Position numbers and translations under genes: made by a program | Shown: positions 9,441 through 18,158 of the stretch, in pieces | How positions within the stretch are numbered: the stretch's first letter is position 1 | Layout of the letters: each line of letters starts with the position of its first letter | Assembly: GCF_001661075.1 (NCBI RefSeq) | Contig: NZ_CP014870.1 | Location: forward strand, 6,019,703 to 6,083,702 | Direction: 5' to 3' | DNA length: 64,000 bases | Origin: Pseudomonas silesiensis | GTDB lineage: Bacteria; Pseudomonadota; Gammaproteobacteria; Pseudomonadales; Pseudomonadaceae | Notes under the pieces: model-generated | The model's database searches: none | Seen by the model: the letters and a program-made list of their open reading frames with translations, nothing else | What the model was told of the DNA's origin: nothing

Positions 9441-10253
9441 ATGTGGTCACTGAGCGCCTGGCGTCGCCGGCGCATACTGGGCAAGCACCCGATTGCCGAT
9501 GACATGTGGCAGCGGGTGCGCCATCACCTGAGTTTTCTCGATGGCATCAGCGCCGCCGAAGACCAATGGCTGCGCGAAGCCTGCGTGCTGTTTCTCGACG
9601 ACAAACACCTCACCGCCCTGCCCGGCGTCGAACTTCACCAGGAGCAACACCTGCTGCTTGCCGCCCAGGCGCAACTGCCGTTGATGCATCTGGGCGACCT
9701 GAACTGGTATCAAGGCTTCCACGAAATCGTCCTGTACCCCGACGACTTCCTCAGCCCCCAACGCCATCGTGACGCCAGCGGCGTCGAACACGAGTGGGAC
9801 GGCGAACACAGCGGCGAGGCCTGGCAACAAGGCCCGGTCATCCTCGCCTGGCCTGGCGTCATGGCCAGCGGCGGCTGGGAAGGCTACAACCTGGTGATCC
9901 ACGAACTCGCGCACAAACTCGACATGCTCAACGGCGACGCCAACGGCCTGCCGCCGCTGCACGCCGACATGCGCGTCAGCGACTGGGCCAGGGTCATGCA
10001 AGCGGCCTACGACGACCTCGACGGCCAACTGGAGCGCAACCCCGACGCCGAAACCGCCATCGACCCGTACGCAGCGGAAAACGCCGCCGAATTTTTCGCG
10101 GTCACCAGCGAATACTTCTTCAGCGCCCCGGACTTGCTGCACGAGGCGTATCCTGAGGTTTATGAACAGCTGAAGCTGTTTTACCGGCAGGACCCGCTCG
10201 CCCGGTTGCGGCAACTTCTGGCCGAGAACCCGGTCTATCAGGCACACGACTAA
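9441..10253 (+). CDS. mtfA: MtfA-type zinc peptidase (M90)
   Basis: This soluble protein of 270 residues has the gluzincin motif HELAHKLD and a downstream glutamate in AAEFFAVTSEYFF, as in MtfA. In E. coli MtfA titrates the repressor Mlc and has aminopeptidase activity; whether that role applies in Pseudomonas is unknown. The start lies 6 bases after the dedA stop, with a weak ribosome site. Confidence 0.9.
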   Translation: MWSLSAWRRRRILGKHPIADDMWQRVRHHLSFLDGISAAEDQWLREACVLFLDDKHLTALPGVELHQEQHLLLAAQAQLPLMHLGDLNWYQGFHEIVLYPDDFLSPQRHRDASGVEHEWDGEHSGEAWQQGPVILAWPGVMASGGWEGYNLVIHELAHKLDMLNGDANGLPPLHADMRVSDWARVMQAAYDDLDGQLERNPDAETAIDPYAAENAAEFFAVTSEYFFSAPDLLHEAYPEVYEQLKLFYRQDPLARLRQLLAENPVYQAHD

Positions 10254-10366
10254 GGTCTCTACGACCTCTAGTACATAGCAACGGTGGCGGAATATGCCTA
10301 TAATCGCCGCCACTTTTTGGTCAATCCGGCCAAGTGTTTTTGGTCAACTAACGGGGGCACCGCCCA

Positions 10367-10894
10367 ATGAGCTACAGCAAGATTCCGGCTGGCAAAGACC
10401 TGCCGAACGACATCTACGTCGCGATCGAGATCCCGGCCAACCACGCGCCGATCAAGTACGAAATCGACAAAGACAGCGATTGCCTGTTCGTTGACCGTTT
10501 CATGGCCACCCCGATGTTCTACCCGGCCAACTACGGTTTCATCCCGAACACCCTGGCCGACGACGGCGACCCCCTCGACGTGCTGGTCGTGACCCCTTAC
10601 CCGGTTGCTCCAGGCTCGGTGATCCGCGCCCGTCCGGTCGGCATCCTGCACATGACCGACGACGGCGGCGGCGATGCCAAAGTCATCGCAGTCCCACACG
10701 ACAAGCTGTCCCAGCTGTACGTCGACGTGAAGGAATACACCGATCTGCCTCCTCTGCTGCTGGAACAGATCAAGCACTTCTTCGAGAACTACAAAGACCT
10801 CGAAAAAGGCAAATGGGTGAAGATCGAAGGCTGGGGCGACGCAGAAGCCGCTCGCACCGAGATCATGAAGTCGGTTGCGGCCTACAAAGGCTAA
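10367..10894 (+). CDS. ppa: Inorganic pyrophosphatase
   Basis: This cytosolic, hexameric family I pyrophosphatase of 175 residues hydrolyses pyrophosphate to phosphate and drives biosynthetic reactions forward. The metal-binding signature [10 protein letters not shown] is complete, as are the conserved [10 protein letters not shown] and the C-terminal [15 protein letters not shown] at 10299-10304 is a plausible -10 element, and a strong terminator follows the gene at once, indicating a single-gene transcript. Confidence 0.98.
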   Translation: MSYSKIPAGKDLPNDIYVAIEIPANHAPIKYEIDKDSDCLFVDRFMATPMFYPANYGFIPNTLADDGDPLDVLVVTPYPVAPGSVIRARPVGILHMTDDGGGDAKVIAVPHDKLSQLYVDVKEYTDLPPLLLEQIKHFFENYKDLEKGKWVKIEGWGDAEAARTEIMKSVAAYKG

Positions 10895-10925
10895 AGCCAG
10901 CTGGCAGCGTTTAGCTGCAAGCTGC

Positions 10926-10955
10926 AAAAAAACCCCGGTTGATCCGGGGTTTTTT
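10926..10955 (+). terminator. Rho-independent terminator of ppa
   Basis: A 7-base GC-rich stem (ACCCCGG/CCGGGGT, loop TTGAT) is preceded by A7 and followed by T6, so it may work in both directions. Confidence 0.92.
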
Positions 10956-11069
10956 GTGGGCGCCTGAAAAACCCTGTTTAAACGTACCGTATAAAAATCC
11001 GCAAGCATGGGTTTTATTGTTTAATTTTCCCCAAACACGTCTTACATCCAGTCTAAATTTCCCGCGCAA

Positions 11070-11092
11070 TTTGAACAGTTCGTTTATTCAAA
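11070..11092. promoter_or_regulatory. Candidate operator upstream of the S24 repressor
   Basis: The inverted repeat TTTGAA-11-TTCAAA lies about 30 bases upstream of the repressor start and overlaps the expected promoter. It could be the repressor's own operator; this is inference from position and symmetry only. Confidence 0.35.
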
Positions 11093-11122
11093 GCCCCACC
11101 CGGCGCCAGTAGACTCGCGTTT

Positions 11123-11869
11123 ATGAAAAAGAACACTAGCGGTCCACGGTTTAAAGCGCTCCTCGAAGCGGCGAACATTACGACGACAGGATTCGCCGAA
11201 TTCCTGGACACGGCGCCGCAAAACGTCCACAACTGGTACGCCCGAGGTGTACCCGCCCACTGCATGGAAGAAGTCGCCAGAAAACTGTCCGTGAACAGTC
11301 AGTGGCTGAAAACCGGCGAAGGCCCGAAAGACCCCAAGGAACTGCGTCTGCTCGACGAGTCCGGCAATACCTTCGACGCCCAGGCTATCCGCGGCACCTA
11401 CAGAGTCATCGAGCCGACCGATGTCGAACTGCCCTTCTATAAAGAAATAGCCATCACGCCCGGCCCCCACAAAACCCAAATCATAAAAGACCACAGCCAA
11501 TCCATTCGCCTGCCTCGCAGCGATCTCGACTCCCTGGAAATCAACCACGCCGACGCCATCTGCGCGCGCATGATCGGCAACAGCATGGCCGAAAAGATTG
11601 AAGACGGCTCCCTCCTCGCCATCGACCGCGGGCTCACGCAAATCATCGATGGCGAGATTTACGCCATCGAGCATGACGGCATGTTGCGGATCAAATACCT
11701 GCATCGGATTCCCGGCAACGCGCTACGCATGCGCAGCCACAACAGCGCCGAATACCCGGATGAGATCTTCAGGGCCGCGCAAATCGAAGAGCAGAACATC
11801 AGGGTATTGGGCTGGGTATTCTGGTGGTCAACCCTGAACAAACGCAGGCCGCCGGTGCCGTTCCTGTAA
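11123..11869 (+). CDS. LexA/CI-like repressor with S24 self-cleaving domain
   Basis: This 248-residue protein has an N-terminal helix-turn-helix (about residues 8-65, including TGFAEFLDTAPQNVHNWY) and a C-terminal S24 peptidase domain. The catalytic serine lies in MIGNSMAEKIEDGS and the catalytic lysine in GMLRIKYLHR, so it should undergo RecA-stimulated self-cleavage like phage CI or PrtR. It lies just outside the left boundary of the integrated element and is better seen as a resident or former prophage regulator than as element cargo. Its targets are unknown. Confidence 0.88.
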   Translation: MKKNTSGPRFKALLEAANITTTGFAEFLDTAPQNVHNWYARGVPAHCMEEVARKLSVNSQWLKTGEGPKDPKELRLLDESGNTFDAQAIRGTYRVIEPTDVELPFYKEIAITPGPHKTQIIKDHSQSIRLPRSDLDSLEINHADAICARMIGNSMAEKIEDGSLLAIDRGLTQIIDGEIYAIEHDGMLRIKYLHRIPGNALRMRSHNSAEYPDEIFRAAQIEEQNIRVLGWVFWWSTLNKRRPPVPFL

Positions 11870-12051
11870 TGCCGCGGCCCTCCCTGCGCCATCACACAGG
11901 CCCTGGAGCTGGCTTGTCGGACCGCCGCTCCGCAGCGAAAGCGGCGGAACATTCACCCTCGAAATCCACGTCTACCCCATGGCCCAAGACATACCCGACA
12001 GCTCTACCCCACACACCAAGCTGGGAATTCCCCAAAAAAATCAGTATGCTA

Positions 12052-12230
12052 CGCCCCACATTTGCGCATCGACCCTTCCCAAGGCCCAGATCGCAACGAC
12101 CCGGCAGATCACTTTCTCGCCGAGTCCCACAGCCGGACGCAAGATCCGGGTGTACGTTTTGAAGGCTGTTGCGGTTTACCAAAAATAAACCAAGCCAGTC
12201 CCCGAGAAGCCGGCCACAAGCCGGCTTTTT
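12052..12230 (+). ncRNA. Possible small RNA gene ending at the att-site terminator
   Basis: This is tentative. A TATGCT -10-like box (12045-12050), with CTGGGA about 18 bases upstream, is followed by about 160 non-coding bases that end in a good rho-independent terminator. The element has integrated precisely in that terminator, which is how elements using tRNA, tmRNA or small-RNA 3' ends behave. I do not recognise the RNA family, and short open frames here look accidental. Confidence 0.3.
12207..12230 (+). terminator. Terminator hairpin overlapping attL
   Basis: The stem AAGCCGG/CCGGCTT (loop CCACAAG) runs into five T residues. The 3' arm and T run belong to the 20-base att repeat, so integration keeps a working terminator for whatever lies upstream. 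Confidence 0.8.
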
Positions 12231-12233
12231 AAT
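12214..12233 (+). repeat. attL: left 20-base direct repeat of the element
   Basis: CCACAAGCCGGCTTTTTAAT occurs here and identically at 43656-43675, in the same orientation. The integrase gene is 164 bases to the right. The pair delimits a 31,442-base unit. Confidence 0.88.
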
Positions 12234-12313
12234 TGTCCGAAATAATCCTACCCCATCCGAGAATCCACCTGATAGCCTTGCTATTCCGTGCGTTTCAGGC
12301 ATTCCCCTGTCCG

Positions 12314-12330
12314 ATGGCGTTCAACGCCAT
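12314..12330. promoter_or_regulatory. Palindrome upstream of the integrase
   Basis: ATGGCGTT-C-AACGCCAT is a perfect 8+1+8 palindrome between attL and the integrase start. It is a candidate operator for an AlpA-like or other regulator; no partner can be named. Confidence 0.4.
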
Positions 12331-12351
12331 TTGACCTCATCCGACGATCAA

Positions 12352-12386
12352 GTGGGGGGACAGGTGGGGGGACAAATGGGGCGACA
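12352..12386 (+). repeat. Three 12-base-period direct repeats at the left end
   Basis: GTGGGGGGACA (12352, 12364) and ATGGGGCGACA (12376) repeat every 12 bases just upstream of the integrase start. Two further copies, in the same orientation, lie just inside the right end. They are likely arm-type binding sites for the integrase and may also control its expression. Confidence 0.7.
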
Positions 12387-12397
12387 GGGGAAATCCA

Positions 12398-13609
12398 ATG
12401 GGTAAGCTGAATCCGAAACAAGTCGAAAACCTGACCGAACCAGGCACCTATGAAGATGGCGACGGGCTACGGTTGGTCGTCAAACCCACCGGGCGTAAAT
12501 CCTGGCTACTTCGCTTCCAACTGGCAGGCCGGCGCAGGGAGATGGGTTTGGGCTCATTCCCTGAAGTGAGCCTCAAGAAAGCCAGGCTTGAAGCCAGCGC
12601 CAAGCGCAGTCAATTAAGCAATGGTGTAGATCCTCTAGCCGCTCGTGATATCGAACGTGCTGCTCAACGCGAAGCCCAACGCACCAGCGAGGCAAAACAG
12701 CTGAAGTTCGAGACGCTCGCGGAAGAATACTGCGAGGCCCACGGAGGCGCCTGGTCGGAGAAGTGGCGCAAAGGCTGGCTGCGGAAGCTGGAGCTGTATG
12801 CGTTTGCCCAAATTGGCAAACTGTCCGCCGAGGAAATCAGCACGCCTCAGGTGCTCAAGGTGCTGCAACCCATATGGGCCACCAAGACCAGAACTGCCGA
12901 CGAGGTACGTGGGCAGATTGAGCAGGTTCTGGACGCCGCCAAGGCACGCAACCTGCGAGAGGGCGAGAACCCTGCTCGCTGGCGTGGTCACTTAGACAAT
13001 CTGTTGAGTCGTGCTGAAAAGAAGAAGGCTAGGAAGCGCGAGCACTTTGAAGCTTTGCGGTGGCAAGACGTGCCATCGTTGATAGCCAAACTCAAAGCGG
13101 ACAACACACAAGCATCCTTTGCCGCTCAACTGCTGATCATGACCAGCGCACGTGCCCACATGGTGAGGTTTGCACGCTGGGATGAGTTCGATCTTGAGGC
13201 TGGCACTTGGTGCCTGCCTGATGAGCGAATGAAGATGCGGGTTGCATTCGTAATCCCGCTCGCTGACGAAGTCGTAAAGCTGGTGCAGAGCATTCCGCGA
13301 GCTGGGGGAACCTCTTATCTATTCCCAGGCCAGGGCAAGACAGGGGTCATGCACGCAAACGCCATACGGACACTTCTACACGGGATGGAGTACGACCATG
13401 TCACACGACACGGCTTTCGATCCTCATTTCGAGACTGGGCAGGAGAATGCACTCACTACCCGCGTGAGGTTTGCGAAATGGCGCTGGCCCATGATGAGCG
13501 TGACCAGACTGAAGGGGCTTACTCTCGCTCCGATTTTTTAGAGAAACGTCGATCACTGATGATTGATTGGGCTAGGTTTGTTTGCTCGGCGACGGCCCCT
13601 GCGAACTGA
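12398..13609 (+). CDS. int: P4-type tyrosine recombinase (integrase)
   Basis: This 403-residue recombinase has an N-terminal DUF4102-like arm-binding domain (DGDGLRLVVKPTGRKSW), a core-binding domain and a C-terminal catalytic domain. Catalytic residues can be followed as R in TSARAHMVRFARWDEFD, HGFR with its H and R, then LAH and the tyrosine in EGAYSRSD. It is expected to integrate and excise the element at the 20-base att site and lies next to attL, as usual for this family. The ribosome site is GGGGAAA, shortly before the ATG. It appears intact, so the element may still be able to excise. Confidence 0.95.
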   Translation: MGKLNPKQVENLTEPGTYEDGDGLRLVVKPTGRKSWLLRFQLAGRRREMGLGSFPEVSLKKARLEASAKRSQLSNGVDPLAARDIERAAQREAQRTSEAKQLKFETLAEEYCEAHGGAWSEKWRKGWLRKLELYAFAQIGKLSAEEISTPQVLKVLQPIWATKTRTADEVRGQIEQVLDAAKARNLREGENPARWRGHLDNLLSRAEKKKARKREHFEALRWQDVPSLIAKLKADNTQASFAAQLLIMTSARAHMVRFARWDEFDLEAGTWCLPDERMKMRVAFVIPLADEVVKLVQSIPRAGGTSYLFPGQGKTGVMHANAIRTLLHGMEYDHVTRHGFRSSFRDWAGECTHYPREVCEMALAHDERDQTEGAYSRSDFLEKRRSLMIDWARFVCSATAPAN

Positions 13610-13956
13610 TCTTAGGGACACTCCAAACAACTTGCACTGAGCTCACTTCACGCTCAGACGTCAGCCGCTTCCAGCTTTTTCCGGGAAAAAAAGGTCGGTG
13701 AACCCGATCAGATCAACTTTCCAGCCGATTTCATTTACTCGAAGTCGGAAAAGCTTATCCGGCTCATGTGGTACTCAGGCCAGGTGGCGAACGTGCATTT
13801 CAGCAACGTTAAGGATTTGTTCACAGTTTCCATAGCGTACTCTTCGTTTCAATGCTGAACGGCAAGATAAACAAAAACGATGAAGGATGCTAAATTGCCA
13901 CTATCAGGATATTCAAAATTTTCCAACGGCAACAGGCAAAGGAGTAGCTTGCCCGC
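13610..13956. other. Gap with a short orphan reading frame
   Basis: No complete gene is seen. A plus-strand frame stays open for about 70 codons and ends at TGA 13856-13858. Its only ATG (13766) gives 30 residues, ending NVKDLFTVSIAYSSFQC. It may be the 3' remnant of a lost gene. The last 100 bases are A+T-rich and presumably hold the promoter of the caspase operon. Confidence 0.4.
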
Positions 13957-15102
13957 ATGTCACTAGTATTTGCTGACCGCTTAAACCAGCCAGGAACTCA
14001 TGCGTTTGTGGTCGGCGTGAGCGCCTATGAACACTTACCAAAAGGCTCTGAATCTGCCTCGTCTGATTTCGGCATGGGCCAGCTCAACGCTGCCGCACGG
14101 TCGGCCTCTGAGTTCGCCGCTTGGTTACTTAATGAATATCACAATCCTGCAGCGCCGCTTCGTAGCCTACGCACATTGCTTTCACCTTCGTTGCCCAACG
14201 AGCACATTCATCCGGATATTCAGTCGCTACTAGGGGGGAACAGTGCCGCTACCTTGCAAAACTTTAAGGACCAGTTCAAAGAATTCCACAATGACCTGAT
14301 AGGTAACGAGTCTAATATTGCGATCGTTTATGTCTCCGGTCATGGAGTGCAGCTAACCTCGGAGGGAGCAATTCTCTTACTCAACGACTTTGGAGGAGAT
14401 GTCGACTCTGGCCTCGAAGGCTCAGTTGACATTTTCAATCTAAGGCAAGCATTACGTTTCGACACTTCAGCACACACACAATTTTGGTTCGTCGACACTT
14501 GCAGACAACGCCCGGAGATTGCAGAGTTTTATGAGAAAATGGAAGGCGCATACAAGAAAAGCATCCGCCGCTCCAGTATAAGAAAAAACTCCTCACTGTT
14601 CCTTTCTTGTTCTACCGGCACGCAAGCATATGCCAATAAATCTGGCCTTACCTTCTTTTGTGATGCGCTTCTACATGGATTAAGATCAGCACAAGCTGCA
14701 GACTCTGACGGAGAGCACGGATCACTTTGGCGCGTCTCTGCTCCTAGCCTATCAAGCTACTTAGATAAGGCAGTTCCAGAGTTTGCCCTTGAAAAGGGTC
14801 GCCATCAATACGTCGAGTGCCAAGGATGCTCGTCTCCAGCAGTTTTACATGTTTACAAGACAACGCCTAACGTCCAATTACATATTGATGTCGGACCCGA
14901 AGCAGATCGTCCTAACCATACGGAATTCAACCTTAAACAATCAGGTAAACACTGGGTTGAGAATTATTCCAACTGGCCACTAGACACTGAAATTCCGGCA
15001 GGCCTTTATTCTGCTAACTGGAAATGCTGTCACTCCGTCGATGCTTACGCCAGCGAATATAACTTTAAACCACCGATGCGCCGTGTGGAACTGAAAAAAT
15101 GA
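13957..15102 (+). CDS. Caspase-like (C14) cysteine protease
   Basis: This protein of 381 residues has the caspase-hemoglobinase fold in its first 260 residues. The start strand is HAFVVGVSAYEHL, the catalytic histidine is in YVSGHGVQ (His129) and the catalytic cysteine in WFVDTCRQR (Cys182). The C-terminal 90 residues look like a small beta-sandwich. No signal peptide is visible, so it should act in the cytoplasm. It overlaps the next gene by four bases (ATGA) and heads a three-gene operon. Bacterial caspase-like proteases often act as suicide effectors in phage defence; that role is inferred here. The catalytic assignment is confident, but the activating signal and the substrate are unknown. 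Confidence 0.85.
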   Translation: MSLVFADRLNQPGTHAFVVGVSAYEHLPKGSESASSDFGMGQLNAAARSASEFAAWLLNEYHNPAAPLRSLRTLLSPSLPNEHIHPDIQSLLGGNSAATLQNFKDQFKEFHNDLIGNESNIAIVYVSGHGVQLTSEGAILLLNDFGGDVDSGLEGSVDIFNLRQALRFDTSAHTQFWFVDTCRQRPEIAEFYEKMEGAYKKSIRRSSIRKNSSLFLSCSTGTQAYANKSGLTFFCDALLHGLRSAQAADSDGEHGSLWRVSAPSLSSYLDKAVPEFALEKGRHQYVECQGCSSPAVLHVYKTTPNVQLHIDVGPEADRPNHTEFNLKQSGKHWVENYSNWPLDTEIPAGLYSANWKCCHSVDAYASEYNFKPPMRRVELKK

Positions 15103-16169
15103 AGCCTTTTGATCACTCACCGCAGCCCACGGGCAGTTTAACTGTAACCATAGCCTCGAGATTAAACCGAGGTGGTAGAAAGACAGAAATCAGCATTCGC
15201 GACCATAGTCTCGCGCTTTTATCTTGCAATACTCTTCGTGAATTTGACCTTAAGCCTGGCATCTATGAAGTCAGTGCATTAAACGATGCTGGTGAAAAGT
15301 CAGAGCACATCGTCAGAATTCACCCCAACAAAACAACCTCGCTCAAACTAAATTTCAAGTTAGCTGAAAGCATAGACAGTCATCTGAAAGACGAAGACTT
15401 TCGGACACTTCAGAATAACGAAATTATTTCTTTAAAAAGTACACAATTTTCTCTACACGGCGCTAGTGCTGGATTAGAGATAAATGAACTTGAAAATCAG
15501 ATGATAGTGCGCCATACAGGAGAGATGCTCGAGGTTTCAACTATCACCGTGCTTTGTAATGACGAGTTTCATAGATTCAGTCTGCCGTTAAGTAATGGGA
15601 CACACCATCGCTCAGTCTTCTGCCACCTACTTGCCGACACCCTGAAAGACTTTGGCATACCTCGCGTGCGACTTTCTCAAGGGCGCACCGTAGCATCAGC
15701 CATGGAGCGTCTATATGAAAGCAACCGATTACGCAACGCAGCTGAAATTGCTAAAGACTCGCTAAAGTACCTCACATCGCAAGTCGAGGATCCGACAGGG
15801 ATATTAATTGGAGCACTAGCTTTATTTAAGGCCGATCGCCTGAAAGATGATGTTGAATGGCTAGAATCATTTAATGATAAGTATCCATGGCTACCTGATG
15901 GGAAGATTTTGTTAGCCTGCCTGATGAGCGACGAATACCCTGATAGCTCGATGAAACTAGCGCTTGCGGCTAGCGAACAGACTATACTTTACAGGGACAC
16001 ATTCTCCATGCTAATTAATTTTCTACGACAATGGCCAGACAAAGAATCGTTACAACGCAATACTGCGCTTGAATACCTAGGACGGATTTCACCATATATA
16101 AATTGGCGATCTACCTACTTATGTCTTTCACTACCACAAAAAAGTTCAGGAAATAATGCTGATGTTTGA
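15099..16169 (+). CDS. Unrecognised protein of the caspase/MBL operon
   Basis: I do not recognise this 356-residue protein. Its first 90 residues are beta-rich and end in a pattern, FDLKPGIYEVSALND, typical of carboxypeptidase-regulatory or PEGA-like beta-sandwiches. A similar PAGLY pattern occurs near the end of the neighbouring caspase. The rest is mainly helical. There is no signal peptide, membrane segment or catalytic motif I can name. It is coupled to the caspase by ATGA and overlaps the next gene by 14 bases, so the three products are almost certainly made together. It may be the sensor, adaptor or protease target. Confidence 0.75.
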   Translation: MKPFDHSPQPTGSLTVTIASRLNRGGRKTEISIRDHSLALLSCNTLREFDLKPGIYEVSALNDAGEKSEHIVRIHPNKTTSLKLNFKLAESIDSHLKDEDFRTLQNNEIISLKSTQFSLHGASAGLEINELENQMIVRHTGEMLEVSTITVLCNDEFHRFSLPLSNGTHHRSVFCHLLADTLKDFGIPRVRLSQGRTVASAMERLYESNRLRNAAEIAKDSLKYLTSQVEDPTGILIGALALFKADRLKDDVEWLESFNDKYPWLPDGKILLACLMSDEYPDSSMKLALAASEQTILYRDTFSMLINFLRQWPDKESLQRNTALEYLGRISPYINWRSTYLCLSLPQKSSGNNADV

Positions 16170-17271
16170 AATACGGATGCTTCCTGCCAGCGAAGGTGAC
16201 GCATTGTGGATTGTCTGGGGCGACGAAAAAAAGCCTTACCAAATGCTTGTGGATATGGGGACAATTCAAACCGGAAACCTACTTTACAAAGAAATAAAAG
16301 CACTCAAACCGGAAAATAGAAATTTCGAGCTCGCAGTCGTAACACATATTGATAGTGACCATATCGGAGGCATGCTGAGTTGCTTCGTGCGACGACCTCC
16401 CTTGGCAGGTTTGGAAATTAAGGATGTGTGGTTCAATGGCTTTGACCATCTAGAGCTCACAACCCAAGTCCTCGATACTGAATCATTGGGGGCCAACCAG
16501 GGAGACGAACTGACTCAATGGCTACGCGATAGCGGACACTGGAATGTAGCTTTCAAAAAAGGAGCGGTTGTAGCGCCAAAGTGTAGCCCGTTCCCTATTT
16601 TCGAGTTATCGGGCGGCATGAAAGTCACCGTACTCGGTCCATCACGGGAGCGACTTGACCAACTCAAACCAGAATGGAAAAAACAACTAGCTAGGGCTCT
16701 GTTAAGAACTCGTCCAGCTGCACCAGACGACGGAGTCGAAGCTATGGGTAGCCACAACGCTCCCCGAACGCGGCACCGCCTTAGAGATCTTGCTAACATG
16801 CCGGAACGTCCGGACCCAAGTATTCCTAACGCTAGCAGCATCGTGTTGATGTTGGAATACTCTGGCCGCAGAGTTATCTTGACAGGAGATGCGTGGGCTG
16901 ATGACCTGGAACGAGCAATTCGCAAATTGAGTCCAGAGGGCTGCCTAGAGGTAGATGCTTTCAAAGTTCCCCACCATGCTAGCAGATTCAACATAACTGA
17001 AAGCCTGATTAAATCATTACGATGCAAGACTTGGCTAATATCAACTAATGGCTCAGGACATCATCACCCTGACGATCAAGCCATTGCAAAAATAATTTAT
17101 CATAGTTCAATTCAACCGGCAGAGTTAAATTTCAATGTCCGCAGCCCCTGGAATGAAGACTGGCTTTCAACTGATCGCCAACAAAGCCTCAACTACATCG
17201 CGAAACATGGCGACAAAGCACTAGGCCTATCCCTCCCACTGCCAGCCAATGTCAGTTTCAAATTATGCTAA
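16156..17271 (+). CDS. Stand-alone ComEC/Rec2-like metallo-beta-lactamase-fold hydrolase
   Basis: This soluble protein has 371 residues. Metal-binding motifs in order are THIDSDHIGG (63-72), GDAWADD after ILT, then VPHHASR and a final GHHHPD, the series seen in the MBL domain of ComEC/Rec2 but without membrane segments. The first motif is H-x-D-x-D-H rather than the usual H-x-H-x-D-H, which is normal for the ComEC branch. ComEC MBL domains are linked to DNA degradation during uptake, so a nuclease role is plausible. An alternative ATG lies at 16162. It is the last gene of the operon with the caspase-like protease. Confidence 0.85.
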   Translation: MLMFEIRMLPASEGDALWIVWGDEKKPYQMLVDMGTIQTGNLLYKEIKALKPENRNFELAVVTHIDSDHIGGMLSCFVRRPPLAGLEIKDVWFNGFDHLELTTQVLDTESLGANQGDELTQWLRDSGHWNVAFKKGAVVAPKCSPFPIFELSGGMKVTVLGPSRERLDQLKPEWKKQLARALLRTRPAAPDDGVEAMGSHNAPRTRHRLRDLANMPERPDPSIPNASSIVLMLEYSGRRVILTGDAWADDLERAIRKLSPEGCLEVDAFKVPHHASRFNITESLIKSLRCKTWLISTNGSGHHHPDDQAIAKIIYHSSIQPAELNFNVRSPWNEDWLSTDRQQSLNYIAKHGDKALGLSLPLPANVSFKLC

Positions 17272-17374
17272 TTCGAGGTAATTATGTGACCAGGGCTGAA
17301 AGTTCTTCTACTCCAACTCGGACCACCCTGAAATTAAGTTCTGCCTTTACCAGAAAACACAAACCAAACAAATA

Positions 17375-18046
17375 TCATCTATGCTTGGACATTTTTAAAA
17401 GATAGGTATCCCTAGGAACGCCTTTGGCCCTTAGTGCAAACTTAATAAAATTCTCAGCATTCGGTACAACTTTTCCAAACCGATTAGAAACAATGAAGCC
17501 ATCAAGCTTTTCACAGAGCTTTTCAGCTGTATCCACCTGAGTCTTCCACCCTTCGCTTGGAGAGTCGCTGAGCAAACCAACCAAATACTCGCTCACCATT
17601 TCTCTAATGCGCTTGTTGGCTCGTCCACCGCTAGATGGCCCTTTTATAGTAATTTCAGCGTGCCTAGTGAAATCTTGATATCCATCAACAAACCCTAGAT
17701 GATAAGATGCATAGGTAAGCAAAGTTAACGCTTTATTTTCATCCTCTAATTTTAGCGCCTTCAGTGAAGATAGATAATAAAGACTAGCAAAGAAAAATCC
17801 AACCATAAAGGTATCAGCATGCTCAACAGCTTCACCGGCATTCCAGTAGCATGATGCTATTTCATCCGACCCAATGTCCTGGGCATCAATAATTTTCTCT
17901 ACACGCTTTCTGAATCCAGAATAAAGCTCATCCGGCCAGAACTCTTTAAACACCCCACGTAAAACCCTGCCCACCTTTATCGAAATACGCTCTGCATCTA
18001 GAGTGGAAATCTCTTGCGGAAGCAATGGTAGGAAAAGCATCTTCAC
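17375..18046 (-). CDS. Hypothetical protein
   Basis: This 223-residue protein is not recognised. It is largely helical, with no signal peptide and no clear motif; a hydrophobic stretch (TFMVGFFFASLYYLSSL, about 79-95) could be a buried helix or a membrane contact. It is A+T-rich like its neighbours and lies 112 bases downstream of the DUF3987 gene in the same orientation, so it may be in that transcript. The ATG used is the first in the frame; an overlapping shorter frame further upstream seems spurious. Confidence 0.6.
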   Translation of the reverse strand: MKMLFLPLLPQEISTLDAERISIKVGRVLRGVFKEFWPDELYSGFRKRVEKIIDAQDIGSDEIASCYWNAGEAVEHADTFMVGFFFASLYYLSSLKALKLEDENKALTLLTYASYHLGFVDGYQDFTRHAEITIKGPSSGGRANKRIREMVSEYLVGLLSDSPSEGWKTQVDTAEKLCEKLDGFIVSNRFGKVVPNAENFIKFALRAKGVPRDTYLLKMSKHR

Positions 18047-18158
18047 GTAACATCCTGATAGTTAAATCTTGGTATATTTCACTTCCAATCTTACCACACA
18101 ATTGCTGCTTCACACCAAGTAGCTTAGAAATGCTAAGGACAACTGCCAATTCTCAAAA

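Noticed and set aside
11979..12188. A 69-codon open frame before the element
   Set aside because: No ribosome site, low-complexity composition, and it overlaps the candidate RNA and the terminator; better seen as non-coding.
12000..12230. tRNA or tmRNA gene at the attachment site
   Set aside because: No T-loop GTTCRA, no cloverleaf and no CCA end could be found; only a terminator hairpin is clear.
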